From Astrothelium macrocarpum (taxonomy: Eukaryota > Ascomycota > Dothideomycetes > Trypetheliales > Trypetheliaceae), in contig JAGEMR010000011.1 of the NCBI GenBank assembly GCA_021030915.1, positions 248,001 through 312,000 of the forward strand: a stretch of 64,000 bases of DNA. The letters run 5' to 3'. Under the pieces are notes generated by a model that had not been told where the DNA came from, did not search any database, and worked only from the letters and a program-made list of their open reading frames with translations. A program made the position numbers and the translations under genes. Of this stretch, positions 11,504-23,216 are shown in pieces (the stretch's first letter is position 1; every line of letters begins with the position of its first letter).

Positions 11504-14500
11504 GTATCGTTAACTGAGGTTGAATGTATTCGGTTTGTCGGTCGGACAGCTCTCGGTTACAGAAAATCCAGGAACTTTGGAAGTCAGAGATATGTCAGCC
11601 AGAGAGCATGCAGATGCGATGACGTGAACGAACGCGCAAAGAAAAGCTTGATTCAAAGTGAGCGATTAGGCATACAAGAGTGGGCATAGCTTGTGGAGTC
11701 AGGTCTTAGGCGCGCAAGTGCTTAAATCCGGAGCTACCGCAACCAAACAGAAAAAGAGCTTTACCTGCACAAGCTGTGGATACGGTGGGTGGCACCTGTT
11801 CCAAAGACAGAATAAGCTGCGATTAAAGGTGCACGACGTGAGAGGGCGGTTTACAGGGCAGGGAGCAGTTCAAAAGGCAAGCAGGTGGGACAGAGAGAGC
11901 AAGGCTAAGGTTTTGCTCATAACGATTACTATGGAAGCTGGCGGAATATGTCAGCAAGGTAATGCGTAGCGGACATAACTAATAGGGCGAGCAAAGCGAG
12001 TAAGATGAGGCATGCTGGTACAAAGACGAAAGTCTGTTGGTATGTTCAATTGCTCGGAGCTATCGCAACCCGCATCCCGCTGCTGCTATCTTTGCCTTCC
12101 GGCGGCGGCGGGCGCTCGCCGTTGGAATGATGGTGCCGCGTTCGGCCTTAGCCTTGGCTTGCAGCGTGAACAACGAGCTGCTTCGCCGCTGACAATGATG
12201 AGCGAATGCCTTTCCGCAGCCGCTGGTGACGTGACCGGGGACGTTTGCATGCGATGGAGGGGCCAGTCGCGTTGCCACGACCGCGACACCTGGCGCGTGC
12301 CAAGCCTTCGGCAACGCCTCTCATTTGCTGACCACTCGATGAGGTAATCAACGATCCGACCGATGCGTTCGGCTGTACCCATCTGCTGTGCCCGTGGCCT
12401 GCCGACTCACCGACCATACCAATCACGAGACTTTGCTAGGTCTGCTCGCATGCGAACGGCCCCACTGGACCTTGTCTGATCAAGAGTGTGACTCAACTCT
12501 TCACTTTCTGACCAAGCGAATTACAACTCTACCACGGACAGGAGCATTTTGGCTCCGTTCCGCGCCGTCTGTCTTGGCTTCATGCCACACCACAATGCAG
12601 CTCATCTGTATTATACTCGGTGTCACCGCTTCAACACAGAAGTTTGAAACATTGAAAGCAAGACAATGTATATGTGCTATCGTCTTTGCGGCTGATGTTT
12701 CCCAAACCAGACTGCGCGCATATCTCGGCCGTTTCACGCGCGCAATCGGAGTCCGAAAGTGAAGAAAAGCATGTGCTGTGGGCTTTTGGGCGGATTTCGT
12801 CCGCTAGCTTTGGAACTTTCCCACGGATGTGATTGCCTAGGGCGATCAGCCTGCAGGCTGGTGGCTGGTTCGCTCCCGCAAATGTAATGCAGCTCTCGGC
12901 AACCTCATCCGGCCAGCCGTTAGCTTTCTCTGTGCCTCTGGGTCACAACGTCATTACTGAATCGTTGAAAATACGGAGTTTCTCTAAGATCTATGGACAA
13001 CAATGAGGATTTTAGTTGCTCACGCGCGATACACAGCTGAGGACGGCCCCGATCCCAAGTTTACTCAGCCGGTGGCTTCAGTTGCCAAACCAACGTGTCC
13101 AGCGCTCGATCCAACATGTATCGAGATGCTAGATCCTTCGGGTGAAATTCCAACGCCGCATCAGCCGCAGAGCCGCAGATAAACCCAGAGATTCAACAGG
13201 TATCCGAGCTCGGCGAATAATCAGAATGATGCTGTTTTCTGCAAAAGAAGTGTTCTAAACGAAGCCAAATACAACTACACGTAAGGTCCCCCCAGTATTT
13301 GTAGCTACTCATTTCAACTTGAGCTTGCCGTCACAATTTGTTAAGTTTACCATTTGCCCCAACCAGTCCAGATCCATTTCTCACGATACTCTCCCATGCG
13401 ATTTTGACCAATTCACCATTATAAAAATTTCGTCATAATGTCAACCAATTTGGAACAATTGCGTCTGGTTCCTTTCTTACAAGATCAGTCCAGGTCGAGT
13501 TTTGTAGACCAACACGAGTAAATCAAGAGCTCCTGATACAGCGCATCATCATACTCCCAGGTGACCGGTTCAAGCTACATATAAAGCTTTTTTGTTGGAT
13601 TTCATAGCTACCGCCTTGAACATGAAGCACCCCCCAATCTCCACGCTTATCGTTAGAAAAAGGAAACAAGACGGGCAGTGAGATTTTATTTCACATTTCC
13701 GTCTAGTCTCGGACCCTCCCGAAGGATGACCACATGGCGTCTTAGTGGTCCGGTCAACGGATCACACGTGCTAAGAATCAGACCGGTGCTATTGACCGGA
13801 ACTTTAAGCTTTGGTCCGCTTACCATGAGTTCTAGACACAATGGACGCATTGCTATTGCAAGTATAAAATGTTGGCAAAGGATTGGTAAAAATTGTTGTT
13901 GGTTCTTGTAATTGTTACGGATACGTGTGGCATGGTGGTCAGCCTCGCTGAGCACTACCAAGGGTTTCACCGCAACAAAGTACTACCGTGTCTGATTTTA
14001 GAACACAACGACTTGTGCCTTGTACTTTATATCAAGAATTTAAATATTCGACGTCAAATTAATTGACATAACAACAAACCCAGTCCACCCACAAATCACG
14101 CCGCTGCAGATTGGTTGGTTCGGCAATGTAATCGTAGCTAAGGTTCTAAAAGTTTACCAATACGGATAGAGTTGTTAGGCAACGGACATCTGCAGTCTTC
14201 TCTGCTTACATAGGACACTAATGTGAAAGAGCTAATGAAAGTAATTTCTTGCAACATGACCCGGCCATGAGAATGGCACTTGTCAAGAAAATTCTTGAGC
14301 ATGATCTGGTTTCGGAAAGCTGGATTGACGATCGTGACCCTATGGGAGGACAGAGGTGGAATAGCGCATACATTGCTACTTTGGCTCCTTCTATCTAGCG
14401 GACACAAATGAAACAGATCATCCCGGTCGAATGAAAGGAGCTCGAATTCCTCGGAATAGTTCCACTGGTCGAAATATACGACAATAGAGCCATACGAACA

Positions 14501-14879
14501 AAGGTTCTAGGCAGAATAGGGAATTTTGTGTTTAGAACCTTTGAGCTTGATATTTGTTAGGATAAAAAGATAAGTTCCAAGTCTTAATTCATGTCGAAGC
14601 CGCCTAGCGTCTTCAAGAAGAGCCTTGCCCCTTCTATTCGCGCAGTTTAGTGTGTAGAAAGATCAATTCCGCACTGCGTGTAGGAGGCTCCTTGGCTGAT
14701 CGGAAGATGGGATCTGCGATAGAACAGACGTGGTTAACGCGTCAGTGAGGAGTTTTGTCGCAGACGACTTGCTCGAGCTCTTGATACAAGCGAATTTCGC
14801 TTCAGCGTCCGCGCTTATATCTTTCGGAGAACGTTCTTGAGAGGTATATCCAATTAAGGCTCATCAAACAAGCATAAGC
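11504..14879. other. 3.4-kb region without a recognised gene
   Basis: It begins with the YTP1 promoter. The GC-rich part around 12060-12320 has open frames on both strands, but they are Arg/Ala-rich and unlike any family. No spliced protein gene, tRNA or repeat could be supported from 12800 to 14879. Around 13575-13600 a GGTTCAAG motif followed by a T-run is not a tRNA (no pairing). Confidence 0.45.
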
Positions 14880-16487
14880 TCACCCCTTGGTCTTCCCCTT
14901 CTTACTGCCTTTCCCAACTTGTTTTGTAGGCGCCGCGTGATCAAAGTCTTTCACATGTTGGAACATGCGGGTTTTTGATGGGAATCCCGCATTACAAACT
15001 GCGCACTTGAACTTCGTTTCTTCATCTTGTGCCCCTGCTTGCTTGGCTGCTTTCTTGGCTCGCTTTTGAGCAGCTTTGCCCATTTTTGGCGTTTGTCTTA
15101 CTTTGTCTGACTCAGAAATATCGCTGGATCTGTCGTCGTGACCGGGCAATGGGGCTTCTTCCTGATGATCAATGGGATCTTCCTTAGTATCGGAAGAGCC
15201 ATCTCCATTTTCAGAATCGACATTATCATCGTTTCCTTCGGCTTCTTGATCTTGGCCCAAGGTGACTTCCTCGGTCTCTTTAACTATTTGTGTTTCATCG
15301 TCACTCTGTTGGTCTTCACCGTCCTTTTGCTCGTTAGCTGCTTCGCTCGCCAGCTCATCATCTCCGTCTTCTGTTGAGATTGGAGTGGCCATGCCACTGC
15401 TAGAAACGTCTTCATCTAGATTAAGACTTTTGTTCTGTCTTTGCATTTTTTGCTTTAAAGTGTAAACAACTTTTTGGTGCTTCTTGCTTCTCTCGTGAGC
15501 ATTCCACTGTTTCTCGCTCTTGAAGCTCTTGCGACAAGCAACACACTCAAAATGCTCTTCTTCTTGTTCGTCCTCTTCTTCTTCACTCTCCTCGACTAGT
15601 TCTCCAGGATCCCGTGCCGTAGCCCATTGGGGAATCTCCTGGTTCATTTTTGCCGTATTAGCTGCACGAGCCCTGGCAGCTTGTGCTGCTGCGGCTTCGC
15701 GTAGAGCCTTTTGCCTTTCTGCCTCTGTTTGTGTGCTTGGGACATAGCGAGGATCTCGCTTGCGAATGAACATGATGAGTGATCGTACCGCGTCATTAAA
15801 TTCCTTGAGGCCCTCCTCACGTAGGCGCTTGTTTTCTTTCTCCATCAAGCGACGAACTCGTCTGTCTGGCGCATCTGATAATCGATAATGATCCTTCCAT
15901 GCAAAGGTTTTTTTACTGCTGAAACTAGACCACACCGCATAGAAGTTCTTCACAACGTCATCGAAGTCATCGTCTTTGTGCCCAAATGATGGATAATCTA
16001 TTACATCCACGTTCTCCCAATCAGCGGCAGCTTGTTCCTCACGTGCCAAGCCCTCAAAGGTCTCTCTAAGGAACCCATAGAAGCCCGAAGGCGCATCTGT
16101 ATACTGAATACCGCCATGAAACTTGCGTATCATCCTTAAAATGTCATCAGCGGTAGTAACCCGGATGTTGTGTTCGTAATGCTCCTCGTTGGAGCGAGAC
16201 CCATCGTCACCCCGCAAGATCTCGCCCTCGTGTGAATCATACCAAGCGCGCTCTTGAGGATCAGAGAGGACTTCGTATGCTGCTTGAACAGCAGCGAAGA
16301 GTGTGGTAGCGTCTTCTTCTTTACCATAATTGCGGTCCGGGTGCAGCTCGAGCGCCTTCTTGCGATATGCCTTCTTAATTTCATCATCCGTTGCCTGCCG
16401 TGAGACATTCAGCAGTTCGTAATAGCTTGTCTTGACGTCTGCTTGTGGAGACGCGGAGCCAGCGTTGGATGACTGGTTGGCACCCAT
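14880..16487 (-). CDS. JJJ1: J-domain protein Jjj1 (60S ribosome biogenesis co-chaperone)
   Basis: Intronless, 535 residues. The J domain occupies about residues 20-90 (YYELLNVSRQATDDEIKKAY ... LHPDRN, with the HPD tripeptide that stimulates Hsp70 ATPase). The middle region holds the Jjj1/DNAJC21 motif FYAVWSSFSSKKTFAWKDHY. It is followed by a charged coiled coil, a U1-type C2H2 finger (FECVACRKSFKSEKQWNAH) and a long acidic linker. Near the C-terminus is a second finger (FKCAVCNAGFPSKTRMFQH), and the protein ends with a Lys-rich tail. In yeast, Jjj1 works with Ssa on cytosolic pre-60S particles to release Arx1/Rei1; that role is inferred from family membership. It is divergent from the SPX-RING gene across 343 bp. 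Confidence 0.93.
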   Translation of the reverse strand: MGANQSSNAGSASPQADVKTSYYELLNVSRQATDDEIKKAYRKKALELHPDRNYGKEEDATTLFAAVQAAYEVLSDPQERAWYDSHEGEILRGDDGSRSNEEHYEHNIRVTTADDILRMIRKFHGGIQYTDAPSGFYGFLRETFEGLAREEQAAADWENVDVIDYPSFGHKDDDFDDVVKNFYAVWSSFSSKKTFAWKDHYRLSDAPDRRVRRLMEKENKRLREEGLKEFNDAVRSLIMFIRKRDPRYVPSTQTEAERQKALREAAAAQAARARAANTAKMNQEIPQWATARDPGELVEESEEEEDEQEEEHFECVACRKSFKSEKQWNAHERSKKHQKVVYTLKQKMQRQNKSLNLDEDVSSSGMATPISTEDGDDELASEAANEQKDGEDQQSDDETQIVKETEEVTLGQDQEAEGNDDNVDSENGDGSSDTKEDPIDHQEEAPLPGHDDRSSDISESDKVRQTPKMGKAAQKRAKKAAKQAGAQDEETKFKCAVCNAGFPSKTRMFQHVKDFDHAAPTKQVGKGSKKGKTKG

Positions 16488-16830
16488 TTGAAACGAAGAT
16501 CATCATGGGTGCTGGATGGAAAATTGGGCGTTCTTGGCCGGGCCGTGCAGAGGTCCAGATCCACGACGCACGAATCATCGTTCAGACGTCACTACGCCAC
16601 AGCCTAAACTCGGAAAGGGGGAATAATTCCCATCAAGACACTATAATAACCCGGTTCCCATCATTTCACACTTGGTGTCTGCGCAAATCCTGCAACTCGC
16701 TCTTCCGCTTTTGCCTTTGAGGCAACATCTTGACGCGATCGATTGCACCTGAAACCAAATTCACACTATGAGACTTGGCTTACGGCGGCTATCAGAAGTA
16801 ATCTGGTCGGACAACGGTTAAGCCTCGAAC

Positions 16831-18357
16831 ATGAAATTTGCAAAGGTTTACGAAGATGCTCTTGTGAAAGGCGAATTTCCAGCCGAGTGGGTTTATTCCG
16901 CCATTTCATACAGACAGTTGAAGAAGTGTATAAAGAAAATCCGTGAAGAATTGTACGAACTAGGCCTTGATGCAAACACACTTGGCCACTTGCTACAAGC
17001 GTGCAATGACGAAAGCCTGCGGGGAGAGCGTCGTAATTCTGGTCAACCATTTGAGTATCGCTTTTCTTCGGAAGACCAGTGGAAGGGTACCTCAAAACGA
17101 TCTTCAAACCAAGAATCTAGTAGCCCTGAACTCTTTCAACGATTTCAACCAAAGCTTCTGTTTGCTGTGGATGAAGAAACTGGTGAACCCTTAGACGCTT
17201 TCCTTTCACCAGAAACGAAACAGCATCTTCACCAGCTTGCAGTTGCTCAGCGGCTGACTGACGTTCGCATCACTGAAGTACCAAGTCCAAATGACGGTGC
17301 CAAAGATGAAAACTCCCCATCATATGGTGGAGACAATCGGGCATCGAACCTTCGAGCTCGCATGATTGAAGTTCCCCTCTCATCTGATGGGATGTTCTTC
17401 AAAAGACTGCGTGCAGAACTTTCGGGTCTGGAGCAAATGCAAGCTGACGAGAAAGAAAGGCTTTCTGCAGAGGTCAAAAGCATGGGTAAATTATTGTGCA
17501 AATCCACTGAACCTGCTCGTGCTCTATCAACGCACAAGTCCGATCTCTCTGTTTGGCGAGAGATTTTTCAGCTCTATATGGAATATGAGATATTCTTCTC
17601 AACCCATGAATTGGATCATGGCTCGCGCAAATCGCCCCAGGTCAACAAACGCTTACAAGATTTCTTCGATCAGGTGAAACAGCGGAATCTGGAAGCTAGA
17701 CTCAAGAGAAAGGACAGTAAGATTGCTTTGAATCAATTCTTAGCATTGAACATGGAATTATTTAAGAATCTCAGATTCCAAGAGATTGAATACAAAGCTA
17801 TGACGAAGATTCTGAAAAGTGAGTACTGATAATCCAGTGTCGATTACATCAGCTAATGATTGCAGAATTCGATAAACGTACTTGTTTGGGAATTTCTCAA
17901 AAGATTGTGCCTTCAATACCTCCCTCGGCGCTCTCACAGAATGTTGCCCGCTCGATATGCACCGAAGTCTCAAATGAGCTGATTACTCTCGTTCCGCAAG
18001 TCTCCGATTATCTTTGTCCTGTCTGTATGAGTCTTGCCTGGCGTCCGGTACGATTAAGTTGCAAACATGTTTTCTGCATTCGATGCTTGATCGTCATGCA
18101 GAGAAACAATGACGATAATTGTCCGATGTGCAGAGAGTCTGTGGTGATGCAGGCGGATAGTGACAACATTGACGAGACGATGGCAAAGTTTCTCAAAAAG
18201 TATTTTCCTGAAGATGTCAAGGCCAAACACGAGGAAAACATTAAATTGGCTGGTATAGGTCCGTACTTCCTTTCAGACTCGCGCCAGCCGTTTAGCTGAT
18301 TTGAACGCAGATGAATATGGCGAAGAGTTCTACAGCGACAAATGTACAATCATGTAG
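16831..18357 (+). CDS. SPX-domain RING E3 ubiquitin ligase ending in a CaaX-like motif
   Basis: Three exons, 16831-17818, 17866-18258 and 18311-18357, give 475 residues. The N-terminal SPX domain starts MKFAKVYEDALVKGEFPAEW and carries the inositol-pyrophosphate-binding Lys cluster (YRQLKKCIKKI; KILKKFDKRT, the latter across the first junction). The RING finger is CPVCMSLAWRPVRLSCKHVF, then CIRC and CPMC. SPX-RING proteins are known in filamentous fungi as predicted phosphate-responsive E3 ligases. The last exon is only 47 nt and encodes EYGEEFYSDKCTIM. The C-terminal CTIM fits a farnesylation CaaX box, implying membrane attachment. If the second intron were retained, the protein would end in QPFS and lose the motif. 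Confidence 0.9.
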
Positions 18358-18504
18358 CCTGGATCCAAAAGTCTCCGTCTGTTCAGTTTCGCCTCTAGAT
18401 GTCAGAAGCAAGCCAAAAGCAAGAATTCCAATCTAGCCGAGACTCATGATCGTTCCAATATGTGCATCGCTCGCTCAAAGGACCCCGGAGTCGGGCCAAT
18501 GATT

Positions 18505-19756
18505 TCAACTCCGGCCCCCCTCTACCACAGCTCCGGGAAATCTACCTTCCTTAAAATCCTTCGCCATTTCTCCAAAAGTCATCCACTCAACTCCTTCGTG
18601 CTTGTTGATATATTCAATGATTCTGGACAAATCAATTTCAACGGATATGCATGAGCTGCATGTCGTGATGCTTACCTTTCATGCATCAAGATAACATGTG
18701 GTTTTCCACTGACTTGTGGATGTATGGACATCGGAAATAGAAACTGGTCAAACTCACGGTATGCAAAGTCGAATTGTTCCAGCCAGAGCCTTTCAATTAC
18801 ATGGGGATCGACAAAACCGTGCTATTGACGTAATATCAGTAGGATATTTGTACTCCTGGCTACATTACATACACTCCCTGGCATTCCCATATTTGGCTGT
18901 AGTGGTGGCCAGTCATCCAGATGCCAATTTGCCGGTATCTCGACAACCTTGCTCGGCTTCAGTGCGGTCATAGGCTGCATCCAGGTCTTTGCATCTCGCT
19001 GATAATTTGTTTCGATCCAGCTGTTGCCAAGAGGTGCGAAATATCTATGGACAGCCGATTCATGTTACTCTAGTTACTCGTGCAGTCTTTGGCAACAATA
19101 AGCTGACACTTACGGCTGGACGTCGTGATGCATGAACGAGTGGTCATAGAGGATCCCAAAATCTTCAAGCATCGGGATCAGGTCGGAACTTGTAGACCAT
19201 GCTGGTGCTGTGAATCCAAGAGGCTTCTGCCCCGTAAAACCGGCGAGGGCATCAATGCATCGGGTGAGAACATCGAGCTGCTGGGTGATATCGAGTTTGG
19301 AGACGTATTCGTGGGTATAACCATGCAACCCTCTAGCAAAGAGAATCGTCAGTAAACTGAGGGAAATCAACGCTTTACAAGATCCCTTCGTTTACATTTC
19401 GTGTCCGGCATCCCGAACTTTGGCCAATTGATTCGGAAACGATTCCAGGGTATGTACAGGTGTGAACCAAGTGGCTTTAATATCGTATTTTCCCAGCAGC
19501 TTGAGCAACCTGTCGATCCCAACGGTGGCCCCATAAATACCTCGAGACACATTCGTGGCGTTTTGGCCTCTGGCATCCGTCGTATTGATCCTAAAATTTT
19601 AAGCCTCGTTCAGCATTAGAATACTCCGCAAGCATCAATACCAATTCGCTACAGCATCTACATCAACTACAGAACTGATCAGTCTGTTACCGAGTATGAT
19701 TGTTTGACGTGCGATAACATACTACCGTATCCAACCAGTACACGTTTCTTGGCCAT
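18505..19756 (-). CDS. NodB-fold polysaccharide deacetylase (PuuE/chitin-deacetylase type)
   Basis: Seven exons: 19726-19756, 19642-19666, 19396-19590, 19114-19332, 18873-19044, 18676-18821 and 18505-18622; introns are 51-69 nt and all phases agree. Product 301 residues. Motif 1 (YVDVDAVANW, Asp12/Asp14) lies on a 25-nt microexon. Motif 2 is GLHGYTHEY (metal-binding HxxxH), and the substrate-groove motif is GFTAPAWSTS. KATWFTPVHTLESFP and WLEQFDFAYREFDQFLFPMS match the cytosolic fungal/bacterial deacetylase group near PuuE. No signal peptide, so the substrate may be a small amide (allantoin-like or chito-oligomer) rather than wall chitin. It lies on the same strand as the MFS carrier upstream, 275 bp away; a functional link is possible but unproven. 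Confidence 0.88.
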
Positions 19757-20031
19757 CGTGGTGAAGTGATTAAGGAGTATTATTTCTAAGGTGGGGTAGA
19801 TAAGTGTTTCACCCCGCATAAAATCGAATGATGAAAAGTCAAGGTACTGCTATGGGCTTGCAAATGCATTGGTGGAGTTGCAAGACTAGGACGCAGCGTC
19901 ACGCACCAATCAGGAGACCAAGCACGTAGGAATCGATAAGAGAGCTATACATGATCAAGGCTCATCATCTTGAACGTCGATAACATTCGCAAGATCTTGA
20001 TTGGTATTGATTAATATCGCTTGGTTTCACA

Positions 20032-21504
20032 CTAAATTTTACGCTGGAAAACGAAGCCAGTCTTCGCAACTCTTGCCAGGACTAAAAGACACCCACCACA
20101 AACCATGGTAGTTCCAGCCCAGATCTGGCTATAGAGATACTGTCCATTATCCCTCTCTATAAGCGCGCCTGCTAGAGGTGGCCCCGTCAGAGAAGCAAAG
20201 CTGACAATCGTAAAGCCCATGCCCATCCGGACACCAGTCTTCCTTATGTCAGTCGTCAAACTCGTTAGTGTGGCCGGAAACAAGCTCTGGATACCAGCTG
20301 CGAACAACCCATACAAACATGCGAAAATGTAGATGCCACTGCGACTAGAAACGCCGATCCATCCATAAAATATGAAACCTGTTACGAATGCAAAAGGTAT
20401 TATCATATTCAGCGGCCCGGATGTTCGATCCGCGAAGAAGTTCGGGATCAAACGGCCTGGTATGCCTACTCCATTTTGGATCAAGAGCAGGTTGATGGAT
20501 TGTTCATAACTGATCCCAATAATGTTGCGGCCATATGCCCCAACATAGTAAAATGCAAAATACAAAGACCAGAACTCCAGGAAGATACCAAGTACATAGA
20601 GGACGTAGGTCGGCTCTTTGAATGCGCTCCACTCTACGAGCGGTCCAGACTTACGAGGAGGAAGCCGCGTTCGCAATGCTGCTGTATACAAGGAACCAGT
20701 GGCCAGCATGACGAAGCCAAGCACACGGACAGTCCAAGGAAAGCCAATCTGCGGAAGCAGACAGCGAACGATCGCTGGAAACACTAAACCACCCGTCGCG
20801 CTGCCGCACGCTGTTACACCCATAGCGAAGGCTCGTTTTTTGTTGAAATAGGTGGATACTAGGCTCATTGTGCTGCAGAACTGCAATCCATTTGCGATAC
20901 CGGTACAGACTCCTTGGGCCAAGAAGAGTTGCCAATACTTGGTTGACAGGGATGTCATGAAGACTCCGATCAGTTGGAGGAGAAAGCCAGGCAGAAATAT
21001 GTGGTGGAAATACCCGCCATCCACAGCCCGTCCTGAAAAGGTTCCGACAAAGAACAAAAGAAAGATTTGAACGGATCCTATCCAGGATATGTCTGATAGA
21101 GAGTGTCCGAGATTGGACGCATAGTAGGTTTGGAAGACTCCAAAACTAGCTATGTAGCCCCACGTATTGAAGATCACTAGATGCCCAAGTAAGGCCTGAC
21201 TCCATGCCAGGACGCCTCCATCAGGTGGAGGACCTGGATCTTTGAGGGATGAAGCAATTGATCGACCTGTCACGGCACACCCCAAGGCTTGCCCAGTGCC
21301 AACGGTGCTGTGAACATCTTCCCGTAAAATTCTGATTTCTTGTTGTAGACTCCTGATAGGACAAAGATCATTTGCCGACTCCTTCTGTTCATCGATACTC
21401 TGTTGGTTTTTTTCTATATCGTTTGGTGTATCATGACTCTGCACTGACTCGAGATCGGTCTTTTCGAGAGTCGTGCTGTTAGAACCTTTTTCTGGCAGAG
21501 ACAT
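20032..21504 (-). CDS. MFS carrier, monocarboxylate/riboflavin transporter (MCT/Mch) type
   Basis: Intronless, 490 residues from the ATG at 21504 (MSLPEKGSNSTTLEKTDLES). An in-frame upstream ATG at 21609 would add an unlikely leader. After a hydrophilic N-terminus, PPPDGGVLAWSQALLGHLVI is the fungal MCT-family signature at TM1 (DGGxxAW). FGVFQTYY and twelve predicted helices follow; SYEQSINLLLIQNGVGIPGR begins the second half. Relatives carry monocarboxylates (without strong uptake in yeast) or riboflavin (Mch5); the substrate here is not determinable. Distance and shared strand with the deacetylase suggest a possible uptake-and-use pair. Confidence 0.85.
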   Translation of the reverse strand: MSLPEKGSNSTTLEKTDLESVQSHDTPNDIEKNQQSIDEQKESANDLCPIRSLQQEIRILREDVHSTVGTGQALGCAVTGRSIASSLKDPGPPPDGGVLAWSQALLGHLVIFNTWGYIASFGVFQTYYASNLGHSLSDISWIGSVQIFLLFFVGTFSGRAVDGGYFHHIFLPGFLLQLIGVFMTSLSTKYWQLFLAQGVCTGIANGLQFCSTMSLVSTYFNKKRAFAMGVTACGSATGGLVFPAIVRCLLPQIGFPWTVRVLGFVMLATGSLYTAALRTRLPPRKSGPLVEWSAFKEPTYVLYVLGIFLEFWSLYFAFYYVGAYGRNIIGISYEQSINLLLIQNGVGIPGRLIPNFFADRTSGPLNMIIPFAFVTGFIFYGWIGVSSRSGIYIFACLYGLFAAGIQSLFPATLTSLTTDIRKTGVRMGMGFTIVSFASLTGPPLAGALIERDNGQYLYSQIWAGTTMVCGGCLLVLARVAKTGFVFQRKI

Positions 21505-22393
21505 TTTGTCGATGATATAGTCAAATTGGACGGATTTTGGCAACCTATACGTGTGTTTGGTTTGATATCGAGAAAAAAAAAAAGCCCACGACGAATGGCA
21601 TACGAGCAAACTGACTTTAATTATGGATACAGTGCTGTCTGGTCATCCACAGAATCTGGAAGCGGTCTGCATTTCATTGAAGAGTTTTGACTTGGCTTAT
21701 CGATTAAATTACTTAACAAGAAGCATGTTCCGAGATTTCTGTTAGTTGACCGGTACTTGGGAGTCATGTGGCCCGAGATCGGCTCACCAAACCCATTGTA
21801 AGCATCAAAGGTTCCATACCCACACTTGCACATTAGCAATTTCCTAAAAAAAGGCCGACAAGAGTTTATCATTCGCCAATCCCCATCGTCTTCATTTAGG
21901 ACTGCACTAGACTGAGACTTCGGCCATGATCACCACGAGAATGCCAGCCGTTTTATCCGTGCAAGGCCAATAGCGTCCAAATATGGACTAGAGCACCCTT
22001 GTAGGGCGTGTCTTGTACAGCACGCATGCGGATTCACATGCATAATTCGACCTTGAAAATCGAGCGCAGCGTCAAGTCACTGTTGAGAACAGAAGATTGG
22101 AACGCAAGAGATGAGAGAGATACGGGAATGCTGGAGGGTGAGGTAAATGATAGAACCCGGCGTAGCTAAGCTTATTTAGCCGGCGGTGAGAAACTCAACG
22201 TCATCCTCTGTTTTTCTGCCAGTAAGAATATGACAGCGCGACAAAATACTTGACATAGAATCAACAGAATTTTGCTCATATAGATCTTGTTCAATGCGTG
22301 TTGCGCCTGCGCTGTGTCCTCTTGTGGTGAGTTACTAAATGCGGTCTCAACAATCAAGAACTATTCATTTCCCATGAAGGATGAGACTGACAA
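21505..22393. other. Intergenic plus unresolved 5' end of the EI24-type gene
   Basis: Carries the promoters of the MFS gene (minus) and the EI24-type gene (plus). No other gene recognised. A possible short first exon for the latter begins at the ATG at 22294 with a GTGAGT donor at 22327, but its phase fits only one of two candidate acceptors. Confidence 0.4.
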
Positions 22394-22394
22394 G

Positions 22395-23164
22395 ATATCT
22401 ACTTGAAGGGCATCTTCCACTTCCTCACTCACCCATTCCTCTATCCCCTTCTTCGCGCTCGTCTCTTACCTTGCTTCCTACTAAGCATATTCGTACTGGT
22501 AACGCTCTTCTTTTGGACATATCTCCCACAAGTTGCACTGCTCGCCGTCTTTCATGGAACTGCGGGCGCATGGATAAATGGTACATTTCTCGTCCTCGGC
22601 GAAGCCAACGCAATCATTGCGCTCCTGTTTGAAGCTTTCTTTGTGGACGAGACACAAGTTGATATTTTCGACTCTGTCCTCGTCGAGAAAGGACATGAAG
22701 ACCTTGTGAGAACGAGCAGACCGGTGCTGGATGCCGAAATAGAAGCGGATCCAGTGCGGAGACTCGACAAGCCAATCAAGCCTGCCGTCTATGCTCCCTT
22801 CTCATTCCGGCAGATTGTCGAGTTCATTGCCTTTCTGCCGCTGAACCTGATACCGTGGTTCGGGGTTCCGCTCTTTGTGTTTCTAGTCGGCCGTCGCGCA
22901 GGGCCGTTACTACAATGGAGATACTTCCAGCTCAAGGAACTCGACAAGAAGGAACGTAATGCATTTATCAAGCGTCAAAGAGCGAGCTATACCATGTTTG
23001 GCATTGTCGCGTTGGTATTGCAGTTCATCCCTGTGCTGAGCATGCTTTTCTTGCTCACAACAGCTGCTGGATCAGCGATATGGGCGTCACAGCTTGAAAC
23101 ACAGCAGAAGCGGCTCTCAGATACAGATACCAACGAGCCACAATATGAAGATGATCCTGTCTGA
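22395..23164 (+). CDS. EI24/Rrt8-like multispanning membrane protein, 5' exon unresolved
   Basis: The open frame encodes IYLKGIFHFLTHPFLYPLLR and about 250 further residues with four hydrophobic segments (LLSIFVLVTLFFWTYLPQVA; IIALLFEAFFVDE; LPLNLIPWFGVPLFVFLVG; MFGIVALVLQFIPVLSMLFL). This is the layout of the fungal EI24 family that includes yeast Rrt8/Lds1, spore-wall and lipid-droplet proteins. There is no ATG at the beginning of the frame (22403 is TTG), and an in-frame TGA lies at 22388. The start must therefore be in an upstream exon, with the acceptor at GACAAG|AT (22394) or TTGAAG|GG (22408). The first is favoured because relatives carry Lys-Gly at this point. The tail is polar (SDTDTNEPQYEDDPV). 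Confidence 0.7.
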
Positions 23165-23216
23165 CGATGTGGAAATGCTGAGTTTCTTTTTAGCTGAATT
23201 GAATACCCAGATCTTC

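Noticed and set aside
12060..12426. Overlapping frames on both strands in a GC-rich block
   Set aside because: Arg/Ala-rich composition expected from GC content; no conserved motif or splice structure.
13570..13600. tRNA-like B-box GGTTCAAG followed by a T-run
   Set aside because: No A-box or cloverleaf pairing upstream.
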